Shown: piece by piece, positions 21,641 through 29,911 of the stretch
Layout of the letters: each line of letters opens with the position of its first letter
How positions within the stretch are numbered: the first letter of the stretch is position 1
Assembly: GCF_002289345.1 (NCBI RefSeq)
Contig: NZ_NSDG01000021.1
Coordinates: forward strand, 32,154-65,473
Direction of reading: 5' to 3'
Source of the DNA: Pseudoalteromonas sp. HM-SA03
GTDB lineage: Bacteria; Pseudomonadota; Gammaproteobacteria; Enterobacterales; Alteromonadaceae
Length of the DNA stretch: 33,320 nucleotides
Position numbers and translations under genes: made by a program
Notes under the pieces: generated by a model
The model's database searches: none
Seen by the model: only the letters and a program-made list of their open reading frames with translations
What the model was told of the DNA's origin: nothing

Positions 21641-22165
21641 CTAGTGATGAGGCAAGCTATCAACTAGCTTCTCTTTAGCCATTTTTGCACGTGCTTCTAG
21701 ACGCGTGCTAAAGAAAACACCTGATAGTGCCGCAACCATTCCAGCCATTGTTGGTATCGTAGCCATTGAAATGCCTGAAGCCATTAATCGTGCGTTACCC
21801 GTACCTTGAGTAGCCATCGTTTCAAATACGGTGATCATACCTGTCACTGTACCTAAAAGACCGATTAATGGACACATTGCAACCAATGTTTTGATAATCA
21901 ACATGCGCTCATCTAATTTTTCAGACGCTTCAGAAATCCAAGCATCGCGGATTCTGTGTGCGTACCAAGACGTAGTATCTTGGCGGGCGTCCCACTTAGC
22001 GACGATTTCCTTATGCATTCTAGGAAATTCGCCGAGTAGGAACCAATAGCGCTCAATCATTAAAACCCACATTAGAAAGAGTGCCATTGCGACCACGTAT
22101 AATACATCGCCGCCTGTAGCAACAAAATCCCTGATAGATTCCCATATCTCCATCAGGACTAACAT
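21641..22165 (-). CDS. exbB: Biopolymer transport protein ExbB (TonB2 type, short)
   Basis: The product has 174 residues, typical for the short ExbB2 class. MotA/TolQ/ExbB domain: first helix VLYVVAMALFLMWVLMIERYWFL (about 20-42), then ERMLIIKTLVAMCPLIGLLGTVTGMITVFE and MATIPTMAGMVAALSGVFFSTRLE with the conserved pore threonines/prolines. ExbB forms the pentameric channel around ExbD. The start overlaps the stop of the preceding TtpC gene by one base (TAATG) and has AAGGAG 9 bases upstream. This operon has two MotA/TolQ/ExbB genes, as in Vibrio TonB2 systems. Confidence 0.94.
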   Translation of the reverse strand: MLVLMEIWESIRDFVATGGDVLYVVAMALFLMWVLMIERYWFLLGEFPRMHKEIVAKWDARQDTTSWYAHRIRDAWISEASEKLDERMLIIKTLVAMCPLIGLLGTVTGMITVFETMATQGTGNARLMASGISMATIPTMAGMVAALSGVFFSTRLEARAKMAKEKLVDSLPHH

Positions 22166-23529
22166 TAGGCTTTCTCCTTCTCCGCGTGAGTAGCAACAAT
22201 ACCTGCGCTTTGCTCATCTAGGATGTGTAGAACCGCTTTACTACGACCATGTACAACAGCGTGGAGTAGAATTAGAGGTAGAGCTGCAATAAGACCTAGT
22301 GCTGTAGTTACTAGCGCTAGAGAGATGTTACCTGCCATGATCTTCGGATCACCAGTACCGTAAAGTGTGATTGATTCGAATGTCATGATCATACCAACAA
22401 CCGTACCTAGTAGACCTAGTAGTGGCGCGATAGCCGCTAGGATCTTGATGATGTTTACACCCATCTCAATACGTGGAGTTTCACGTAGGATAGCTTCATC
22501 AAGCTTAAGCTCTAGGTTTTCAACGTCTTGGTCTTTGTTGTCATGATAAACTTTCAAGATACGGCCAAGTGGGTTGTTTGTGTTAGGGTTATTCGCGTTT
22601 TTGATTTGCGCTTTGATTTTACCGCTAACAATGAATAGGTCTAGCATACGAACGATTGCAATCAATGCACCTAGAATAAGTAGGGCTGTAATGATGTAAC
22701 CAACCGTGTCACCTTGGTGCCAGCGCTCTTCCATCGTTGCACGTTGAGTATTAAGCTGTAACAGTGAACCACGAGTTGGGTCAACTGCAAACATAACGAA
22801 CTGATTAGCAGGTGCACCGATTAGACGCTCAACCCCACCTAGTTCACCACTTGGTTGCTTACCAAGAGGAACAATTTGCTTGTTCTCAGCGTCGTAAATA
22901 ACGTAGCCGTCTTTAGTAACTAGGTTGAAGTTACCAACACGCGTTACTTCTTTGACGTTTACATCACCATTTAGCTCAGCAACTTCAGCTTCGAACTTAG
23001 TTACTTTAGCTGATTCAGTCATTTCAGTTTGGAATGCAATCCAAAGATCTTCTAACTCACGAGTAGTTGGAAGCTCTTTTGCTTCAGCTAGTGAACGAAG
23101 CACTTCAGCACGTCCTGGTTTTTCAGCACTTACTAGAGAGGCTTCGATAGAACCGATAGCATCAGCAGCTGAACGACGTACAACACCGAACATTTCACCA
23201 AGTGTACCTTTGGCATTTTCTAGCTCAACTTCTTTCTCAGCAAGCGTCACTTCGTTCTGTTTGAATTGTTCATTTAAACGCTCACCACGAGCTTTCTCTG
23301 CAGCAAGTTCACGCTTCGCTTTGTTCAACAATGCTTGTTTGTCAGCACGGTCGCTTAAAAACTCTTGCTCACGCTGCTTGTTGATTTTGCCTTCAGAGAT
23401 ACGGTTTTGTTTAACCTGCTCTAGGATTTTGTCTAAGGCTTCAGTGTTTGCATGTGCATTTAGCGCGGCACCAGCAGAAACTGTTAACGCTGCAGCAACT
23501 GCAAAACCTTTAAATAGTTTCTTCATCAT
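22165..23529 (-). CDS. ttpC: TtpC-like MotA/TolQ/ExbB proton channel protein
   Basis: The product has 454 residues, far longer than ExbB. It has a signal peptide (MMKKLFKGFAVAAALTVSAG..., cleavage about NAHA|NTE), a long periplasmic coiled coil (about 30-110, rich in E, K, Q), a mixed periplasmic part (to about 255), a transmembrane helix (GYIITALLILGALIAIVRML) and a C-terminal MotA/TolQ/ExbB domain (KILAAIAPLLGLLGTVVGMIMTFE, ALVTTALGLIAALPLILLHAVVHG). TtpC is the fourth required part of Vibrio TonB2 systems; the coiled coil probably reaches through the periplasm. It has GGAG 6 bases upstream and starts 3 bases after the DUF3450 stop. Confidence 0.9.
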   Translation of the reverse strand: MMKKLFKGFAVAAALTVSAGAALNAHANTEALDKILEQVKQNRISEGKINKQREQEFLSDRADKQALLNKAKRELAAEKARGERLNEQFKQNEVTLAEKEVELENAKGTLGEMFGVVRRSAADAIGSIEASLVSAEKPGRAEVLRSLAEAKELPTTRELEDLWIAFQTEMTESAKVTKFEAEVAELNGDVNVKEVTRVGNFNLVTKDGYVIYDAENKQIVPLGKQPSGELGGVERLIGAPANQFVMFAVDPTRGSLLQLNTQRATMEERWHQGDTVGYIITALLILGALIAIVRMLDLFIVSGKIKAQIKNANNPNTNNPLGRILKVYHDNKDQDVENLELKLDEAILRETPRIEMGVNIIKILAAIAPLLGLLGTVVGMIMTFESITLYGTGDPKIMAGNISLALVTTALGLIAALPLILLHAVVHGRSKAVLHILDEQSAGIVATHAEKEKA

Positions 23530-23532
23530 TAA

Positions 23533-24303
23533 TTACTCCGCGCCAAAGATAGGTAGGTTTACAAGTTCAGGAGCCGCTTGCTTACGTGCTATACGGATCA
23601 TGCTCTTAACTGGCTTAAGATATTCTTCGCCAAGTTGATCCCACTGCTTAGCGTCATTGTTCCAAACCCAAGCGTGTTTTTGGTCGAACGACTGGGCTAC
23701 GTATGCGATACGGCCAAGACGAGCGAAGTCAACATTGATGTTCTTGCCATTTTGTTCAAGAGAACCTTGGCTTGCAACCATTGTTGTGCTGTAGTCAGTT
23801 TCAATAGTGTAAGCTTCAAGAACTTGACGGAACTTTTCAGAAGTCGTTACAGACGAGTTAGTCATAATGCTGCGAAGCTTCTCAACGCGCTCTAGACGTG
23901 TTTCTTGATTAAACGGAACGTCCGCTTTGATGAATTGCTCAAGCGTATCGATCATGCGATACATCAAAGGCACAACGTCCTGTTTTGTCTTGTCAATAGT
24001 ACCAATTTGACGCTCAAGAGACTCAATACCTGCATTTTGATCTGCTACAAGACGTGCAACGTGATCGTTATACACTTTAAGCAGTTCTGCTTCTTCAACC
24101 AGACCACGGTATTCCGCAATCATTTCTTGAGACTGACCGTAAAGGTTATCAATCTTTTCTTGAGACTTTTTAGCAGCCGTTTGAGTTTGTTGACCTACTT
24201 TTTGTATGTCATTCAAAGGATCTGCAATCACATTGCTGCTTGCAAAAGCTGTCGCGCCTAAAAGCGCCGTAGCTACAAGGCTCTTTCTGATTTTAACAGA
24301 CAT
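23533..24303 (-). CDS. DUF3450 periplasmic coiled-coil protein, first gene of the TonB2-type operon
   Basis: The ATG at 24303 (MSVKIRKSLVATALLGATAF) is chosen; a TTG three codons upstream is unlikely. The product has 256 residues with a signal peptide (cleavage near VIA|DPL at about 28). Residues 30-150 are a predicted coiled coil (VGQQTQTAAKKSQEKIDNLY and later helices). The remainder has VPLMYRMIDTLEQFIKADVPF and LEAYTIETDYSTTMVASQGS, typical DUF3450 blocks. Its function is unknown; it is consistently encoded ahead of ttpC-exbB-exbD-tonB in Alteromonadales and Vibrionales, so it probably supports the TonB complex in the periplasm. The leader holds a hairpin and palindromes. Confidence 0.9.
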   Translation of the reverse strand: MSVKIRKSLVATALLGATAFASSNVIADPLNDIQKVGQQTQTAAKKSQEKIDNLYGQSQEMIAEYRGLVEEAELLKVYNDHVARLVADQNAGIESLERQIGTIDKTKQDVVPLMYRMIDTLEQFIKADVPFNQETRLERVEKLRSIMTNSSVTTSEKFRQVLEAYTIETDYSTTMVASQGSLEQNGKNINVDFARLGRIAYVAQSFDQKHAWVWNNDAKQWDQLGEEYLKPVKSMIRIARKQAAPELVNLPIFGAE

Positions 24304-24345
24304 AGTTCCCAACCAATTAAGTAATGTTACTTTTATAATTTTCGC

Positions 24346-24365
24346 GCTCTCACCGACGTGAGAGC
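24346..24365 (-). promoter_or_regulatory. Leader hairpin upstream of the TonB2-type operon
   Basis: GCTCTCAC (24346-24353), loop CGAC, GTGAGAGC (24358-24365): 8-bp perfect stem 43-62 bases before the DUF3450 ATG. On the minus strand GCGAAAATTATAAAAG follows, only weakly T-rich, so it is more likely an mRNA-stabilising or regulatory hairpin than a terminator. Confidence 0.55.
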
Positions 24366-24370
24366 AACCC

Positions 24371-24398
24371 TGATATCATTTGACAGATATCAACTGTC
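24371..24398. promoter_or_regulatory. Overlapping palindromes, candidate operator of the TonB2-type operon
   Basis: TGATATC ATTTGACA GATATCA (24371-24392) is a perfect 7-bp dyad with an 8-base centre. Overlapping it, GACAG ATATCAA CTGTC (24382-24398) forms a second dyad. Both lie about 70-95 bases before the first gene, where a repressor or activator site is expected. The sequence does not resemble the Fur consensus. Confidence 0.5.
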
Positions 24399-24706
24399 CA
24401 ATAATGCTAAATGCAACACGATGTGTCAACTTCGCTGTGAAAACATTTTTTGTCAATAAATAAGTAATAATTATATACAAAACAAAAAATTAACATCAAA
24501 AACACAGCAAAAGATACACATCCTTTGTAAAACCAACCTTTTGCATACGCCATTTACAATGTTTTACATCAGATTTATTCCAATAAATTGAATAGATATT
24601 CCAAATAGAAATTATGAATAACCTATAAAAACAGCAGCATAAGCTAGATTTCTCATTGCACAGAACGCAAATTATTTCATCTTCTGCGAACTAACGCAAA
24701 ATTTGT

Positions 24707-25351
24707 TTATCTGTCCCAAATCGCTTGATCTATTTTTTCCTGCAGAATTTGAACGAATTCAGCGACGTGTAGGCCATCCATTAAGCCGTGGTGGACTTCA
24801 ATACAAAATGGCATCGTACCATCTGCTTTATTATATTTTCCGAACACAAATTTTGGGATGCCAAAGTCATCTCTACTGTGTCTCGCATGACCAAAACTGG
24901 AAAAAGATAACCATGGAAGTATAGATACATGAACACAATTTGGCACCTGACTTTCCATTAAAAATTGCTCACTGACAAGCGGTCGATTTAGTTGCTCAGT
25001 TTTGCTATGAATATTAGCGCTAATAAAACAGTTGAAATCATTTTCAGGTGCAAGCCTTACAAATCTGAAGGTTTCATCCTCCCGCAGAAAAACACTGCTA
25101 ATTTCTACCACATCATATTCGACTACTGTCCCCTCTTCGATTCGGTAACGGATGGGCGCATAGCTTTGTAATGCCAGTTGTAGTGCGTATAGACAACTAA
25201 GAGAAAACGGAACGGCATTACGTTTACTCATTTCGTAAACTCTTTCCATTTGTAAATTGACGGTAACGGTGAAGTAAGGTTGGGTAAAATCATTGAAGAA
25301 CGAAAAGTGTTCTTGGCGAGGCCAAGTATCAAGAGATATTTTCTTTTTCAT
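24707..25351 (-). CDS. CatA-like acyltransferase (chloramphenicol acetyltransferase family)
   Basis: The product has 214 residues, the usual length. The N-terminal block DTWPRQEHFSFFNDFTQPYFTVT is the standard CAT opening (W.R..HF.FF..F..P.F). The catalytic motif HHGLMDG is at 187-193; conserved SILPWLSFSSFGHA lines the substrate pocket region. CAT-I/III enzymes are trimers that acetylate chloramphenicol from acetyl-CoA. Many chromosomal relatives have other or unknown acceptors, so resistance should not be assumed. The ATG is two bases after the T-run of the preceding terminator and lacks a normal free ribosome site: the only SD-like block (AGAGGGG) is inside the terminator stem. Expression is therefore probably low or conditional. 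Confidence 0.9.
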   Translation of the reverse strand: MKKKISLDTWPRQEHFSFFNDFTQPYFTVTVNLQMERVYEMSKRNAVPFSLSCLYALQLALQSYAPIRYRIEEGTVVEYDVVEISSVFLREDETFRFVRLAPENDFNCFISANIHSKTEQLNRPLVSEQFLMESQVPNCVHVSILPWLSFSSFGHARHSRDDFGIPKFVFGKYNKADGTMPFCIEVHHGLMDGLHVAEFVQILQEKIDQAIWDR

Positions 25352-25352
25352 A

Positions 25353-25376
25353 CAAAAAAAAGGGGCGCGTACCCCT
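25353..25376 (-). terminator. Terminator between leucine dehydrogenase and CAT-like genes
   Basis: On the minus strand AGGGG TACGCG CCCCT (25376-25361) is followed by a run of seven to eight T (25361-25354). The stem is short but GC-only, and the T-run abuts the CAT-like start codon. Confidence 0.8.
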
Positions 25377-25401
25377 CTCTGGTCATTAAACGGCGCTGTT
25401 A

Positions 25402-26442
25402 TTATAGACCGTTTTCAATAATCTCTTGCGCTAATTTATCAGCAATTATATGTGTTGAAATCTTCTCATCTTCAGAACGCTTAAAGATTTCGGTTAGCGT
25501 ATCATAGATGCCTTCAACGTGTTTAGTCGCTGCAACCTCATCATAACCTTCAGGTTTTGTTTCATAGTAAACATTGATGATTCCACCAGCATTAATCACA
25601 TAGTCTGGTGCATACAAAATGCCTTTTTCACGAATGATCTCACCATGACGAGACTCTGCAAGTTGGTTGTTTGCACACCCTGCAATAATGGTGGCTTTAA
25701 TACGTGGAATGGTGTCGTCGTTTACTGTAGCACCTAGTGCACATGGCGCATACACATCAACATCTAAATCATAGATTTCGTCAATACCAACAGCTGTAGC
25801 ATTAAAATCATTGACCACTCTTTGTACTGACTCTTCGTTGATATCAGTGACAAATAGCTCTGCCCCCGCTTCATGTAGGTGCTTACATAAAGTGTAAGCA
25901 ACTGCACCCAAGCCCTGTACAGCAACTTTGATACCAGCCAAATCTTGGTGACCATACTTGTGTTGGTAAGCTGCTTTAATTCCAAGGAATGTGCCTAACG
26001 CAGTAAATGGAGAAGGGTTACCGCTTTTACCTTCGAGGCCCATTACGTAGTTAGTTTCTTTATGCATTACCATTACATCACCGGTTGTGATGTTTACATC
26101 TTCAGCTGAGTAGTAACTGCCACCTAGGCGGTCTAGGTGTTTACCGAATGCTCTGAAAAGCGCTTCTGACTTGATAGTCTTAGCATCGCCAATAATGACA
26201 GATTTGCCACCACCAAATGGTAAACGTGCAACCGCATTCTTATATGTCATCCCTTTAGACAGACGCAGTACATCATATACTGCGTCTTCATCAGAGGCAT
26301 AATTCCATAAACGACAGCCACCTACAGCTGGACCTAGCTTAGTGTTATGTACCGCGATAATCGCTTTAAGGCCTGATGCTTCGTCTGAACAGAATACGAC
26401 TTGCTCATGGTTATCAAATTCAACTTGGTTAAATACAGCCAC
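25402..26442 (-). CDS. ldh: Leucine dehydrogenase (Glu/Leu/Phe/Val dehydrogenase family), GTG start
   Basis: The GTG at 26442 is chosen: the translation MAVFNQVEFDNHEQVVF fits the family start and GGAG lies 9 bases upstream, while the alternative TTG at 26457 includes the ribosome site. The product has 346 residues. Conserved parts: GPAVGGCRLWNYASDEDAV and PFGGGKSVIIG with the catalytic lysine, SAEDVNITTGDV, the NAD-binding Rossmann glycines GLGAVAYTL, and PDYVINAGGIINV. The enzyme reversibly deaminates branched-chain amino acids to 2-oxo acids with NAD, feeding leucine/valine breakdown or branched fatty-acid precursors. It is transcribed alone: a terminator follows it and the fumarase terminator precedes its promoter region. 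Confidence 0.93.
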   Translation of the reverse strand: MAVFNQVEFDNHEQVVFCSDEASGLKAIIAVHNTKLGPAVGGCRLWNYASDEDAVYDVLRLSKGMTYKNAVARLPFGGGKSVIIGDAKTIKSEALFRAFGKHLDRLGGSYYSAEDVNITTGDVMVMHKETNYVMGLEGKSGNPSPFTALGTFLGIKAAYQHKYGHQDLAGIKVAVQGLGAVAYTLCKHLHEAGAELFVTDINEESVQRVVNDFNATAVGIDEIYDLDVDVYAPCALGATVNDDTIPRIKATIIAGCANNQLAESRHGEIIREKGILYAPDYVINAGGIINVYYETKPEGYDEVAATKHVEGIYDTLTEIFKRSEDEKISTHIIADKLAQEIIENGL

Positions 26443-26765
26443 TTTCTTCTTCTCCAAAAATTATCTATCCCATACGGGTAAGCTCTTAGGTGTGACTTTG
26501 CGTTCAATACCACACTAAGGGCAAATAGCGCTGAAATTGGCAAGACTCTATCACTAACTCTAGCACCATTCCACAAATTGAGATGATATAAACCCAATTC
26601 AAAGCAAATACAAATATTTAATTTAAAAATTAAATGTAAAAAACAAAATCAAACCAAAAACACAATAAAATTAGGAATTTTAATTTAAGTTATTGAACTT
26701 TTCTGAAGTTACTGTTTACGTAAACGGAAGGCTAATAATCATTGTAAACATATCAGTACAAAAAA
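26443..26765. other. AT-rich promoter region of leucine dehydrogenase with a 12-bp palindrome
   Basis: No gene is supported. The segment upstream of leucine dehydrogenase is strongly AT-rich (about 26590-26700). GTTTACGTAAAC at 26714-26725 is a perfect 12-bp palindrome and a likely operator; branched-chain catabolic genes in Shewanella-type bacteria are controlled by the MerR-family LiuR, but I cannot confirm the motif from memory. Its distance from the start codon (about 270 bases) implies a long leader or a different target. Confidence 0.45.
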
Positions 26766-26785
26766 GGAGGCTGCTAGCCTCCTCA
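26760..26785 (-). terminator. Terminator of the fumarase gene
   Basis: On the minus strand AGGAGGC TAGCA GCCTCCT (26784-26766) is followed by TTTTTT. Perfect 7-bp stem, strong canonical form, 87 bases after the fumarase stop. Confidence 0.92.
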
Positions 26786-26870
26786 ATAATGCTTCGGATC
26801 GTCACTTTAACACCGAAGACAAATATTTAAGTGGAAAGTACCTATATGCTCTCCACTCACGCAAAACTGA

Positions 26871-28397
26871 TCAACTAAGTTTGCTATCTAACTCTTCAAT
26901 TCGTGCTTTCCAAATTGCAGGGCCTTGGGTATGCGCATTCTCACCATTGCTATCAACGGCAACCGTCACCGGCATGTCTTCTACTTCAAATTCATAAATA
27001 GCTTCCATACCTAAGTCTTCAAACGCCACAACACGTGATTTCTTAATTGCCTTAGCCACTAAGTACGCTGCGCCACCTACAGCCATAAGGTATACGGCTT
27101 TATTCTGTTTGATTGACTCGACAGTTGCTGGACCGCGCTCGGCTTTACCGATCATGCCGATAAGGCCAGTTTTCTCTAACATTAGATCAGTAAACTTATC
27201 CATACGTGTAGATGTGGTAGGACCTGCAGGTCCCACGACTTCATCGCCAACAGCATCCACAGGACCCACGTAATAGATGAACTTATTAGTGAAATCGACA
27301 CCTTCTGGCAAGCCTTGACCAGAATTCATCATTTCTTGCAGACGTTTATGCGCTGCATCTCGACCAGTTAAGATCTTGCCAGAAAGCAGGACTGTTTCAC
27401 CCATTTTCCATTCCTGAATATCTGCTTTGGTCAAAGTATCTAAATTGACACGACGCGTATCTTCACCTACTTCCCAAGTCACTTCTGGCCAATCTTCGAG
27501 CTTTGGTGCTTTTAGATCTGCAGGACCTGAACCATCTAGTGTGAAATGTACATGGCGTGTAGCGGCACAGTTAGGGATCATTACCACTGGCTTAGACGCT
27601 GCGTGTGTTGGTGCTGTTTTGATTTTAACGTCAACAACGGTTGTTAGACCACCAAGGCCTTGTGCGCCAATGCCTAGCTTATTTGCACGTTCAAAAATTT
27701 CTAGACGCAATTTTTCTTCTGCAGTTTCGGCACCGCGTTCCATCAGCTCATGGATATCAACCGGATCCATTAAAGACTCTTTTGCCAATACAGCCGCTTT
27801 TTCTGCTGTACCACCGATACCTATCCCTAGCATACCCGGAGGACACCAACCAGCACCCATTGCAGGTAATGTTTTTTCTACCCACTCTGCAACATCATCT
27901 GATGGATTTAGCATCACCATTTTAGTTTTATTTTCAGAGCCGCCCCCCTTCGCAGCAATCATCACTTCAACTTCAGCACCAGGAACTAAGTCAATGTGTA
28001 CTACCGAAGGCGTATTGTCTTTGGTGTTTTTACGGCTACCTGCTGGATCGGCAACAATTGATGCACGTAACGGGTTATCTGGGTTCATATAGGCACGACG
28101 AGTTCCCTCATCTACCATTTGTTGCACCGTCAAGTCAGTTTTATCCCACTTAACGTCCATACCGACTTTAACAAAGCAGGTTACTATCCCAGTGTCTTGA
28201 CACAGCGGACGCTTACCTTCTGCTGACATGCGTGAGTTAATTAAGATCTGTGCAATTGCATCTTTCGCGGCCTTACTTTCTTCTTTTTCGTAGGCTTTTT
28301 CTAATGCTTGGACAAAATCAAGTGGGTGGTAAAATGAGATATATTGAAGCGCATCTTCAATGCTATCAATAAAGTCTTGCTGACGGATTGTACTCAT
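26871..28397 (-). CDS. Class I fumarate hydratase, iron-sulfur type
   Basis: The product has 508 residues, the usual length of the single-chain FumA/FumB-type enzyme with alpha and beta parts fused. Cluster ligands: C66 (RPLCQDTG), C185 (GWCPPGMLGIGIGG) and C277 (IPNCAATRHVHF). The beta part carries KILTGRDAAHKRLQEM and YVGPVDAVGDEVVGPAGPTT. The enzyme hydrates fumarate to L-malate in the TCA cycle, using an oxygen-sensitive [4Fe-4S] cluster. The ribosome site GAGGAA precedes ATG by 6 bases. It is monocistronic, divergent from pabB with a large inverted repeat between them. Confidence 0.97.
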   Translation of the reverse strand: MSTIRQQDFIDSIEDALQYISFYHPLDFVQALEKAYEKEESKAAKDAIAQILINSRMSAEGKRPLCQDTGIVTCFVKVGMDVKWDKTDLTVQQMVDEGTRRAYMNPDNPLRASIVADPAGSRKNTKDNTPSVVHIDLVPGAEVEVMIAAKGGGSENKTKMVMLNPSDDVAEWVEKTLPAMGAGWCPPGMLGIGIGGTAEKAAVLAKESLMDPVDIHELMERGAETAEEKLRLEIFERANKLGIGAQGLGGLTTVVDVKIKTAPTHAASKPVVMIPNCAATRHVHFTLDGSGPADLKAPKLEDWPEVTWEVGEDTRRVNLDTLTKADIQEWKMGETVLLSGKILTGRDAAHKRLQEMMNSGQGLPEGVDFTNKFIYYVGPVDAVGDEVVGPAGPTTSTRMDKFTDLMLEKTGLIGMIGKAERGPATVESIKQNKAVYLMAVGGAAYLVAKAIKKSRVVAFEDLGMEAIYEFEVEDMPVTVAVDSNGENAHTQGPAIWKARIEELDSKLS

Positions 28398-28428
28398 GAC
28401 GGTTCCTCAATTTTCGACGGTATTTTTT

Positions 28429-28489
28429 GGTATTGAAACTTTCGCTGGCAATTGTTGTTATTCAGCGTCAGAAAGTCAATTTCAATACC
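28429..28489. repeat. Large imperfect hairpin between fumarase and pabB
   Basis: Outer arms GGTATTGAAA (28429-28438) and TTTCAATACC (28480-28489) pair perfectly; inside, CTTTCGCTG (28439-28447) pairs with CAGCGTCAGAAAG (28463-28475) with a small bulge. The total is about 19 pairs around a T-rich loop. It lies in the shared upstream region of two divergent genes and has no T-run, so it is not a simple terminator. Confidence 0.65.
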
Positions 28490-28561
28490 TTAAACTATGG
28501 AATAGCAGGTAACTATGATAACCTCCCCGCCCGTTTGGGGCTAGCTTTGCAGGTCAAGTAA

Positions 28562-29911
28562 ATGATAAACGAGCGAATAAACTGTACGAAATTAGACATT
28601 AGGCATAATGCACTAGAATTATTTGAACACTTTGCAAACGAATCTCAGGCTATCCTGTTAGATTCAAGCGATTCCGATCACATCAATAGTCGCTACGATA
28701 TCATTGCGATTGAACCAATTAATTTACTTGAAGCTAAAGACGGAAATGTATTTTTAGACGGCGAACTGCAAAGTGAATCTATTTTCACTGTGATGAAAGA
28801 TAAGCTTGCCCAGTATAGTAATTGCAGTGCTCCCCATGATTTACCTTTTAATGGCGGTTGGCTTGGTTATTTTGGCTATGATCTCGGCCGTTATATTGAA
28901 CACATTCCACATTGTGCAGAACATGATATTAAGCTCCCCGATGCCTGTGTTGGCTTGTATCCAGACGCGTTAATTTATGACAAAGTACACAAAGCTTGGT
29001 TTTATGTGTCGCAACCTAATACACAAAGGCTAGAGATGTATTTGCAGCGGCTCAAAGACGCCTCAGCGTTCGAACCATTTAGACTGACGTCACAATGGCA
29101 GTCAAACATGACTAGAGCACAATACGAGCAAAATTTTGAGCGCATTCAATCTTATTTGTTAAGTGGCGACTGCTATCAAATAAACCTAGCACAGCGATTC
29201 ACTGCTAACTTCGAAGGAACTCCGTGGCTCGCGTATAAAAAACTTCGAAACCACAACCAAGCGCCTTTCTCAGCATTTTTTAACTTAGGCAATAGTGCTA
29301 TTGTTTCTGTGTCACCAGAGCGCTTTATTCAAGTTAAAAACAATATTGTAGAAACTAAGCCGATTAAAGGCACCTTGCCAAGGTTACCAAATACTGACGC
29401 CGATAAAGCGCAAGCTGAAAAACTGAGGAACAGCAGCAAAGATCGAGCCGAGAATGTCATGATAGTTGACCTACTACGTAACGACTTAGGTAAGGTGGCA
29501 GAACCAGGTTCCGTTGCGGTTCCATCACTCTTTGCAATCGAGAGCTTTCCTGCGGTTCACCATCTAGTCAGCACGGTAACGTCTAAACTGGCAGAGGGTA
29601 AATGTGCTGTTGATCAACTCGAAGCCGCTTTCCCCGGTGGCTCCATAACAGGTGCACCTAAGATCCGCGCCATGGAGATCATCGAAGAGCTCGAGCCTCA
29701 CAGACGCAGCGTTTATTGCGGCTCAATCGGTTACCTCAGCGCCTGTGGCAACATGGATACCTCTATCACTATCAGAACCCTGGTTTGTCATCAAAATAAG
29801 ATACATTGCTGGGCAGGTGGTGGTATAGTCAAAGACTCACAAGTACAGTTGGAATTTGAAGAGACTTACCACAAAGTAAATAAAATCCTCCCGGTATTAA
29901 ATGAAGATTGA
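28562..29911 (+). CDS. pabB: Aminodeoxychorismate synthase component I
   Basis: The product has 449 residues. The N-terminal Anth_synt_I_N-like part (to about 150) is followed by the chorismate-binding domain: YLLSGDCYQINLAQRF, SPERFIQV, PIKGTLPR (267-274), DRAENVMIVDLLRNDLGKV, FPGGSITGAPKIRAMEIIEELEP and SIGYLSACGNMDTSITIRT. The lysine in PIKGT (K269) separates PabB from anthranilate synthase TrpE (PITGT). With the glutaminase PabA it makes 4-amino-4-deoxychorismate for folate. No strong ribosome site is seen (AGGTCAAGTAA before ATG). The nudix gene overlaps its end by 11 bases. Confidence 0.95.
   Translation: MINERINCTKLDIRHNALELFEHFANESQAILLDSSDSDHINSRYDIIAIEPINLLEAKDGNVFLDGELQSESIFTVMKDKLAQYSNCSAPHDLPFNGGWLGYFGYDLGRYIEHIPHCAEHDIKLPDACVGLYPDALIYDKVHKAWFYVSQPNTQRLEMYLQRLKDASAFEPFRLTSQWQSNMTRAQYEQNFERIQSYLLSGDCYQINLAQRFTANFEGTPWLAYKKLRNHNQAPFSAFFNLGNSAIVSVSPERFIQVKNNIVETKPIKGTLPRLPNTDADKAQAEKLRNSSKDRAENVMIVDLLRNDLGKVAEPGSVAVPSLFAIESFPAVHHLVSTVTSKLAEGKCAVDQLEAAFPGGSITGAPKIRAMEIIEELEPHRRSVYCGSIGYLSACGNMDTSITIRTLVCHQNKIHCWAGGGIVKDSQVQLEFEETYHKVNKILPVLNED

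Larger units (their letters stand above)
24304..24706. other. AT-rich gap between the TonB2-type operon and the CAT-like gene
   Basis: No gene is supported. The part next to the DUF3450 gene (24304-24400) holds the hairpin and palindromes listed separately and presumably the operon promoter. The remainder (about 24410-24700) is very AT-rich with A-tracts (AACAAAAAATTAACATCAAA and similar) but no motif I can name. I saw no terminator behind the CAT-like gene and no clear Fur box. Confidence 0.5.

Noticed and set aside
22925..23638. 237-residue serine-rich plus-strand frame opposite ttpC
   Set aside because: It is antisense to a well-supported coding gene with normal codon use and shows no domain; such Ser/Ala-rich frames are a typical antisense shadow.
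24707..25351. Calling the CAT-like gene a mobile resistance gene
   Set aside because: There is no integron, transposase or atypical flank; chromosomal CatA-like genes of unknown substrate are common in marine bacteria.
27427..28092. 221-residue plus-strand frame opposite the fumarase gene
   Set aside because: It is antisense to a highly conserved enzyme and has no recognisable features.
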